Made by a program: the position numbers and the translations under genes. Of a stretch of DNA of 64,000 nt, positions 59,632-64,000 are shown piece after piece; the first letter of the stretch is position 1; every line of letters starts with the position of its first letter. Below the pieces are notes generated by a model. It was given only the letters and a program-made list of their open reading frames with translations. It was not told the DNA's origin and did not search any database. Origin of the DNA: an uncultured Lachnospiraceae bacterium (lineage in GTDB: Bacteria > Bacillota > Clostridia > Lachnospirales > Lachnospiraceae); the NCBI GenBank assembly GCA_910579685.1, contig CAJTVN010000010.1:1-64000 (forward strand), read 5' to 3'.

Positions 59632-60645
59632 TTAACTTTCTTCCATCGTAATTTTTTCTTTTATTTTTTGATTGATATTCTGTTCTGTAAAGGTGATACA
59701 TTGCAGAATAGAATTTTTGATTTCCACCGCCTTGGAGCTTCCATGGGTCTTGACCACAAGACCGTTCAGCCCGAGAAGGGGCGCTCCTCCGTACTGCTCC
59801 AGATCAAACGCCTTGAGCGTGTTCTTCAATGCGGGTTTTACCAGAACCGCACCGATCTTGCTGCGCAGAGAGGTCATCATTCCCGCCTTCACCTTCCTGA
59901 TCAGCGTTCCGCCAACGCCCTCATACATCTTCAATATCACATTTCCCACAAAGGCCTCGCACACGATCACGTCCGCATCTCCTGCCGGAATGTCTCTCGC
60001 CTCGATATTTCCCACAAAATTGATATCCGGGCAATTCTTAAGGAGAGGGAAAGTCTCCTTTACCAGCGCATTCCCCTTATCCTCCTCCGCCCCGATATTA
60101 ACGATCGCCACCCTGGGACTTGCAACTCCCATCACGTGCTCCATATAGACGGAGCCCATCTTGGCGAACTGTACCAGGTGGGAAGGCCTCGCATCCACAT
60201 TGGCGCCGCAGTCGATAAGCAGAGAACAGCCCTTTTCCGTGGGAATAAGCGGTGCAAGGGGCGGACGCTCCACTCCCTTTATTCTTCCCACAATCACTTG
60301 GCCGCCCACAAGCGTTGCTCCGGTGCTTCCGGCTGACACATAGGCGTCGCATGTTTTGTCCTTCACCAGGTTAAGCGCTTTTACCAGAGAGGAGTCCTTC
60401 TTTTTACGGATCGCCATCACAGGCGGCTCTGCCGTCTCTATGACCTCTGTGGCGTTCACTACCTTCACCTGCTCTTTATTATATGTATATTTCGCAAGCT
60501 CATCATTTACAACATTTTCCTGTCCGACCAGAAAAACTTTTACATGGGAGCTTTCATTGACAGCCTCCACCGCGCCCTTTACGATCTGCTCCGGCGCATT
60601 GTCGCCGCCCATGGCATCCACTGCAACTTTTACCATTTCCGCCAT
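59632..60645 (-). CDS. plsX: Phosphate acyltransferase PlsX
   Basis: About 337 residues. PlsX makes acyl-phosphate from acyl-ACP at the start of phospholipid synthesis. Motifs: VKVAVDAMGGDNAPEQIVKG at the N-terminus, DAYVSAGSTGATLVGG near 95, CSLLIDCGANVDARP near 140, NFVGNIEARDIPAGDADVIV near 208 and NGLVVKTHGSSKA near 300. The start is unsure: 60645, 60636 or 60657; a longer frame to 60711 is unlikely because it runs through the rpmF terminator. Followed by acpP. Confidence 0.95.
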   Translation of the reverse strand: MAEMVKVAVDAMGGDNAPEQIVKGAVEAVNESSHVKVFLVGQENVVNDELAKYTYNKEQVKVVNATEVIETAEPPVMAIRKKKDSSLVKALNLVKDKTCDAYVSAGSTGATLVGGQVIVGRIKGVERPPLAPLIPTEKGCSLLIDCGANVDARPSHLVQFAKMGSVYMEHVMGVASPRVAIVNIGAEEDKGNALVKETFPLLKNCPDINFVGNIEARDIPAGDADVIVCEAFVGNVILKMYEGVGGTLIRKVKAGMMTSLRSKIGAVLVKPALKNTLKAFDLEQYGGAPLLGLNGLVVKTHGSSKAVEIKNSILQCITFTEQNINQKIKEKITMEES

Positions 60646-60673
60646 ACAACCAGCCATACCTTTCCCATTACTA

Positions 60674-60702
60674 ACTATACTAAACTGTAGCGTAAAAATC
60701 AA
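60674..60702 (-). promoter_or_regulatory. plsX promoter, overlapping the rpmF terminator
   Basis: Minus strand: TTGATT (60702-60697), a 17-bp spacer and TATAGT (60679-60674). The -35 is part of the terminator stem of rpmF, so the plsX-acpP-rnc-smc-ftsY unit starts here. Confidence 0.55.
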
Positions 60703-60727
60703 GGGCCTCAAATCTGAAACCCTTGAT
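60692..60727 (-). terminator. Terminator of yceD-rpmF
   Basis: Minus strand: ATCAAGGG (60727-60720) pairs with CCCTTGAT (60705-60698) over 14 bases, followed by TTTTT. Confidence 0.85.
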
Positions 60728-60749
60728 CCTCATGCTCATCTTCATTCAA

Positions 60750-60929
60750 CTAATCAACGCTGACGATTTCTTTCTTATTGTAAGAACCGCAAGCCTTGCA
60801 CACTCTGTGAGGCACCATCAATGCGCCGCATTTGCTGCATTTTACTAATGTGGGAGCGCTCATCTTCCAGTTTGCTCTTCTCTTATCTCTTCTGGACTTA
60901 GAAGATTTATTCTTAGGACAAATAGACAT
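60750..60929 (-). CDS. rpmF: Large-subunit ribosomal protein bL32
   Basis: A 59-residue ribosomal protein. It starts MSICPKNKSSKSRRDKRRAN, continues WKMSAPTLVKC and has the zinc-ribbon cysteines CSKCGALMVPHRVCKACG (CxxC then CxxC), so this is the zinc-binding C+ form. GGAGGTG precedes the ATG at 60929. It is 2 bp after yceD, the usual pairing. Confidence 0.97.
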   Translation of the reverse strand: MSICPKNKSSKSRRDKRRANWKMSAPTLVKCSKCGALMVPHRVCKACGSYNKKEIVSVD

Positions 60930-60931
60930 CG

Positions 60932-61459
60932 TTACACCTCCTTATTCGCATAAAAGATATCTTTAATCGCTGCCATCCTGGGATCCGGCACAAACCTGTC
61001 GCACCCGCATTCCCCTTCATTCAGATTCTGTCCGCAGACTGTACAGATTCCCTTACAGTCCTTACCGCACAAAACCTTGGCTGGCATATTAATTAAGATT
61101 TCGTTGTTCATAAGAACATTTACGTCCAGCTCATAGCCGGATATAAAGTTTTGATCTTCTTCCCCTCCGGTCTGTTCCTGCCGTCCTTCGGGAGACACTG
61201 CCTGGTGCGCAAACGCCGCAGTAATGGGAATTTCCACGTCCTGCAGGCATCTGTCACAGGGAATTGTCAGCCTGGCCTTAAGCTCTCCCTCAATCAGTGC
61301 GCGGCCCGGTCCCGCATTCGTCAGCGTAAGCAAAACCTCCGAATCCCTGGACACGGGATACACATTACCCATATAGGAAAAATGACTGCCTTCATAAGCT
61401 GCACTTATCTTCCTGGCACTTCCCTCAGATGAAAAAACATCAGTCAGATTTATCAACAT
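60932..61459 (-). CDS. yceD: YceD/DUF177 protein, 23S rRNA accumulation factor family
   Basis: A 175-residue DUF177 protein, linked in other bacteria to 23S rRNA maturation and almost always next to rpmF. It shows a beta-rich N-terminal half (AYEGSHFSYMGNVYPV), the CDRCLQ motif near 72 and a cysteine cluster CGKDCKGICTVCGQNL near 133 continuing NEGECGCDRF, which may bind zinc. It has a strong promoter 83 bp upstream and is co-transcribed with rpmF. Confidence 0.93.
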   Translation of the reverse strand: MLINLTDVFSSEGSARKISAAYEGSHFSYMGNVYPVSRDSEVLLTLTNAGPGRALIEGELKARLTIPCDRCLQDVEIPITAAFAHQAVSPEGRQEQTGGEEDQNFISGYELDVNVLMNNEILINMPAKVLCGKDCKGICTVCGQNLNEGECGCDRFVPDPRMAAIKDIFYANKEV

Positions 61460-61541
61460 ACTTAACTCCTATGCGTATACTGTGAAAAATTTATTTTGAC
61501 AGCATACACGCCCGTACTGTAAACCTGCTCGCACTCAGACA

Positions 61542-61570
61542 ATTATAACTACGGTGTCCCTTTTTGTCAA
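61542..61570 (-). promoter_or_regulatory. Full consensus promoter of yceD-rpmF
   Basis: Minus strand: TTGACA (61570-61565), 17-bp spacer, TATAAT (61547-61542), both hexamers perfect. It lies between the ackA stop and yceD. Confidence 0.88.
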
Positions 61571-61584
61571 TACCTGATAAAAAA

Positions 61585-62781
61585 TTATTTCACCAGACCA
61601 TAGGTCTCCCGTGCAATCGCAAGTTCTTCATTGGTCGGGATCACCAGAACTCTCGTCCGGCTCTGCGGCGTGGTGATATCGATATCCTGTCCTCTCTTCT
61701 GGTTTGCCTCCGGATCCAGCGTGATTCCCAGATATCCCAGGTATGCGCAGATTTTCTCCCGGATAAAGCCGCTGTTCTCTCCAAGCCCGGCGGTAAAACA
61801 GATGGCGTCCACACCGTTCAGGGCCGCCGTATAGGCGCCGATATACTTGGCCACCCGGTAGGCAAAAGCCTTCATGGTTCTCACCGCAAAATCCGCATCC
61901 TTGTGGAACTGCTCCTCCAGATCCCGGAAATCGGAGGAAAATCCGCCTGAAAGGCCCAGCACCCCCGACTTTTTGTTCAGCTCGCCCAGAATCTCCCCCA
62001 CGCTCTTTCCTTCCTTATTACAGAGGAATTCAATGATGGCCGGATCCAGATCGCCGCTTCGGGTTCCCATGATCAGTCCCTCGAGAGGCGTCAGTCCCAT
62101 GGAGGTATCCACGCATTTTCCCTCCCTGACAGCCGATACGCTTGCGCCGTTGCCCAGATGGCATACGATCAGTTTCAGCTCCTCATACTCTCGCCCCAGA
62201 AGCTTTGCCGCCTGACGGGACACGTAGGAATGGCTTGTGCCGTGAAAACCGTATCTTCTCACCTTGTACTTCTCATAATATTCATAGGGAATGCCGTAGA
62301 GGTAAGCCTCCTGCGGCATGGTCTGATGAAAGGCCGTGTCAAAGACAGCCACCATAGGCGTGTCCGGCATCAGCTCCCTGCACGCCGCAATCCCGATCAG
62401 ATTGGCCGGATTATGTAAGGGCGCCAGATCATTGCACTGTCTGATCGCCTCGACCACTTCCTCGGTAATGAGCGTCGAGGAAGCAAAATTTTCTCCTCCG
62501 TGCACGATCCTGTGTCCTACCGCCCCAATCTCCTTAAGGCTTTTGACAACGCCGCATTTCTCATCCGTGAGGGCGCCCAGCACCAGGCGGATGGCATCCG
62601 TGTGATCCTTCATGGGCGTTACCGTCTCCACCTTTTCTCCTTGCGTCGGCGTATAGGTGATCTGGCTGCCGTCAATACCGATCCTCTCGCACAGTCCCTT
62701 TGCGATCAGCTGCTCGCTTTTTGCGTCGATCAGCTGAAATTTGAGGGATGAGCTCCCGCAATTGATAACCAAAATATTCAT
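61585..62781 (-). CDS. ackA: Acetate kinase
   Basis: A 398-residue kinase making acetate and ATP from acetyl-phosphate. Motifs are VINCGSSSLKFQ at the start, HRIVHGGENFASS near 91, HNPANLIGI near 122, the VFDTAFHQTMPQEAYLYGIP region near 148, HLGNGASVSAV near 209 and FTAGLGENSGFIREKI near 323. ATG 62781 follows AAGGAGAG; the longer frame is unlikely. It lies 30 bp after pta and completes the acetate branch of fermentation. Confidence 0.98.
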   Translation of the reverse strand: MNILVINCGSSSLKFQLIDAKSEQLIAKGLCERIGIDGSQITYTPTQGEKVETVTPMKDHTDAIRLVLGALTDEKCGVVKSLKEIGAVGHRIVHGGENFASSTLITEEVVEAIRQCNDLAPLHNPANLIGIAACRELMPDTPMVAVFDTAFHQTMPQEAYLYGIPYEYYEKYKVRRYGFHGTSHSYVSRQAAKLLGREYEELKLIVCHLGNGASVSAVREGKCVDTSMGLTPLEGLIMGTRSGDLDPAIIEFLCNKEGKSVGEILGELNKKSGVLGLSGGFSSDFRDLEEQFHKDADFAVRTMKAFAYRVAKYIGAYTAALNGVDAICFTAGLGENSGFIREKICAYLGYLGITLDPEANQKRGQDIDITTPQSRTRVLVIPTNEELAIARETYGLVK

Positions 62782-62811
62782 ATTTGTCTCTCCTTCTTCT
62801 CGTTTACGCAC

Positions 62812-63813
62812 TCAGGACAGCTGTGCCTGCACTGCCGTCAGGGCAACCACTCCCACGATATCCTGCCAGGAACAGCCTCTTGAAAGGTCGTTTACCGGCT
62901 TTGCGATTCCCTGGAGCATGGGGCCGTAGGCTTCCGCCCTTCCAAGCCTCTGCACCAGCTTGTAACCGATATTTCCCGCATCCAGGTTAGGGAAAATCAG
63001 CACGTTCGCCTTGCCTGCCACGTCGCTGCCGGGAGATTTTGATTTGGCCACGGAAGGAACCAGCGCGGCATCCAGCTGCAGCTCACCGTCCAGAGTAAGC
63101 CCCGGATACTGCTCATGGGCGATCCTTGTGGCCTCCACCACCTTGTCCACCATCTCGTGATGGGCGCTTCCCTTGGTGGAATGGGAGAGCATGGCGATAA
63201 TGGGCTTGCTTCCCACAAGGCTCTTGAAGCTTTTTGCGGAGGAATCCGCAATCGCGGCCAGCTCTTCCGCCGTAGGATTCTGATTCAGACCGCAGTCCGC
63301 AAATAAAAAGGTTCCGTTATCCCCGAACTCGCAGTCCGGCACACACATCAGGAAAAATCCCGATACCAGCTTTACGCCGGGCGCCGTCTTCAGAATCTGG
63401 AGCGCCGGCCTTAAGGTATCCGCCGTGGCATGGCAGGCGCCCGCCACCATTCCGTCTGCGTCATTGGCCTTCACCATGATCACGCCGAAAGTAAGGAAAT
63501 CATGCAGAAGGATTTCTCTGGCCTTCTCCGGGGTCATCCCCTTTGCTTTTCTCGTCTGGTAAAGCAGTTCCACATAGGCATCCAGTTTATCACAGTTTAA
63601 GGGATCTATGATCTTAACCCCGTCCAGCTCGATCTCAAGCCAGGTGGCGCCGTCCATGATCTTCTCCCTGTTTCCGATCATAATAATGTCCGCAATCCCC
63701 TCCGCTATAATGTGCGACGCAGCGATCAATGTTCTCTTATCCGTGGTTTCCGGCAGGACAATGGTTCGCCTGTCCGACTTTGCCTTCTCCTTGATCACAT
63801 CAATATACGACAT
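62812..63813 (-). CDS. pta: Phosphate acetyltransferase
   Basis: A 333-residue enzyme converting acetyl-CoA and phosphate to acetyl-phosphate and CoA. Family features are IVLPETTDKRTLIAA near 19, DGMVAGACHATADTLRPALQ near 124, CVPDCEFGDNGTFLFADCGLN near 160, AMLSHSTKGSAHHEMVDKV near 213 and a C-terminal ANVLIFPNLDAGNIGYKL near 275. This is the short form without the regulatory N-terminal domain. ATG 63813 follows GAAAGGAG at 8 bases. First gene of pta-ackA. Confidence 0.97.
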   Translation of the reverse strand: MSYIDVIKEKAKSDRRTIVLPETTDKRTLIAASHIIAEGIADIIMIGNREKIMDGATWLEIELDGVKIIDPLNCDKLDAYVELLYQTRKAKGMTPEKAREILLHDFLTFGVIMVKANDADGMVAGACHATADTLRPALQILKTAPGVKLVSGFFLMCVPDCEFGDNGTFLFADCGLNQNPTAEELAAIADSSAKSFKSLVGSKPIIAMLSHSTKGSAHHEMVDKVVEATRIAHEQYPGLTLDGELQLDAALVPSVAKSKSPGSDVAGKANVLIFPNLDAGNIGYKLVQRLGRAEAYGPMLQGIAKPVNDLSRGCSWQDIVGVVALTAVQAQLS

Positions 63814-63846
63814 AATACCTTCTCCTTTCGACATTTGGCATGAGCG

Positions 63847-63860
63847 TGTAAACGCTTACA
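63847..63860 (-). promoter_or_regulatory. Catabolite-responsive element (cre) in the pta leader
   Basis: TGTAAACGCTTACA matches the CcpA cre consensus TGWAARCGYTWNCW at every position. It lies 13 bp downstream of the predicted -10, so within the first transcribed bases, and 34 bp before the pta start codon. Confidence 0.85.
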
Positions 63861-63872
63861 TATTTATAAAAA

Positions 63873-63901
63873 ATTATATCTCATACCACCCGCCCGGGCA
63901 A
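63873..63901 (-). promoter_or_regulatory. Probable pta-ackA promoter
   Basis: Minus strand: TTGCCC (63901-63896), 17-bp spacer, consensus TATAAT (63878-63873). The start point is expected near 63866. Beyond 63901 to the window end no gene was seen. Confidence 0.65.
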
Positions 63902-64000
63902 GTCTAAATCCGGAAAAAAATTGTGCAAATTTCCATACAAAAACCAACGCACACGGTTCTGCGTTTTCTGCCAAAATTTTTCCTGCGCAATTCCCGCTTT

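Overview
The window looks like chromosome of a Lachnospiraceae-type anaerobic Firmicute (Clostridia). The indicators are gene content and order: a CIRCE-controlled hrcA-grpE-dnaK-dnaJ operon, the order yceD-rpmF-plsX-acpP-rnc-smc-ftsY, an rnfCDGEAB operon, pta-ackA with a CcpA-type cre site, a GH130 mannoside-phosphorylase locus, and CD3324-like and DUF6465-like proteins. Start sites mostly carry strong AGGAGG-type ribosome binding sites, and GTG and TTG starts occur. No rRNA, tRNA or CRISPR array was seen. All calls come from reading the sequence; no database search was run.

Bases 1-16,600 are an accessory, partly decayed region. It opens with a hicAB toxin-antitoxin pair. Next come the wreck of a class II lanthipeptide locus (a LanM cyclase remnant and a gutted ABC exporter) followed by two intact-looking exporter paralogues. 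An Nmad2-Nmad3 pair (families tied to nucleotide modification) follows, then a broken AAA-ATPase/PD-(D/E)XK gene and a DUF3048 protein. A P-loop ATPase gene has a striking 29-bp-period tandem repeat right against its ribosome binding site. After it come a small membrane protein, an MFS transporter divergent from an AraC regulator, and a nest of gene fragments.

Bases 16,600-29,950 are mostly metabolic. A mannoside operon holds a disaccharide 2-epimerase and two GH130 phosphorylases, with manA 2 kb further on, so mannobiose could enter glycolysis through mannose-1-phosphate, glucose and fructose-6-phosphate. Also here are a membrane-anchored zinc peptidase, an intact AAA-ATPase/PD-(D/E)XK protein, an aminotransferase-patatin-uppP operon, a sorbitol-dehydrogenase-like enzyme and a histone-H1-like lysine/alanine-rich protein with a consensus promoter and a long leader. 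Bases 30,100-35,290 are the heat-shock operon, followed by apbE, whose product flavinylates Rnf subunits.

From 36,781 to the end every gene is on the minus strand. Read in the direction of transcription these are: pta-ackA; yceD-rpmF; plsX-acpP-rnc-smc-ftsY; ilvA; yitT; a secreted four-repeat protein lying 39 bp before rnfC; rnfCDGEAB; an aldo/keto reductase with a ferredoxin-like tail; and a PucR-regulated module of amino-acid-type ABC transporter, cytidylate-kinase-like protein, class III aminotransferase and iron alcohol dehydrogenase. That last module suggests uptake of an amine followed by reductive deamination to an alcohol.

The strongest unexplained signals are: (i) two copies of a roughly 300-bp imperfect palindrome (about 19,047-19,347 and 35,301-35,625) with compensatory base changes between copies; (ii) the 29-bp-period GTTATATA array at 11,838-11,935; (iii) the Nmad2-Nmad3 pair; (iv) the PucR module with a candidate operator and a possible leader terminator; (v) the four-repeat secreted protein upstream of rnf; and (vi) a perfect cre site lying downstream, not upstream, of the predicted pta start point.
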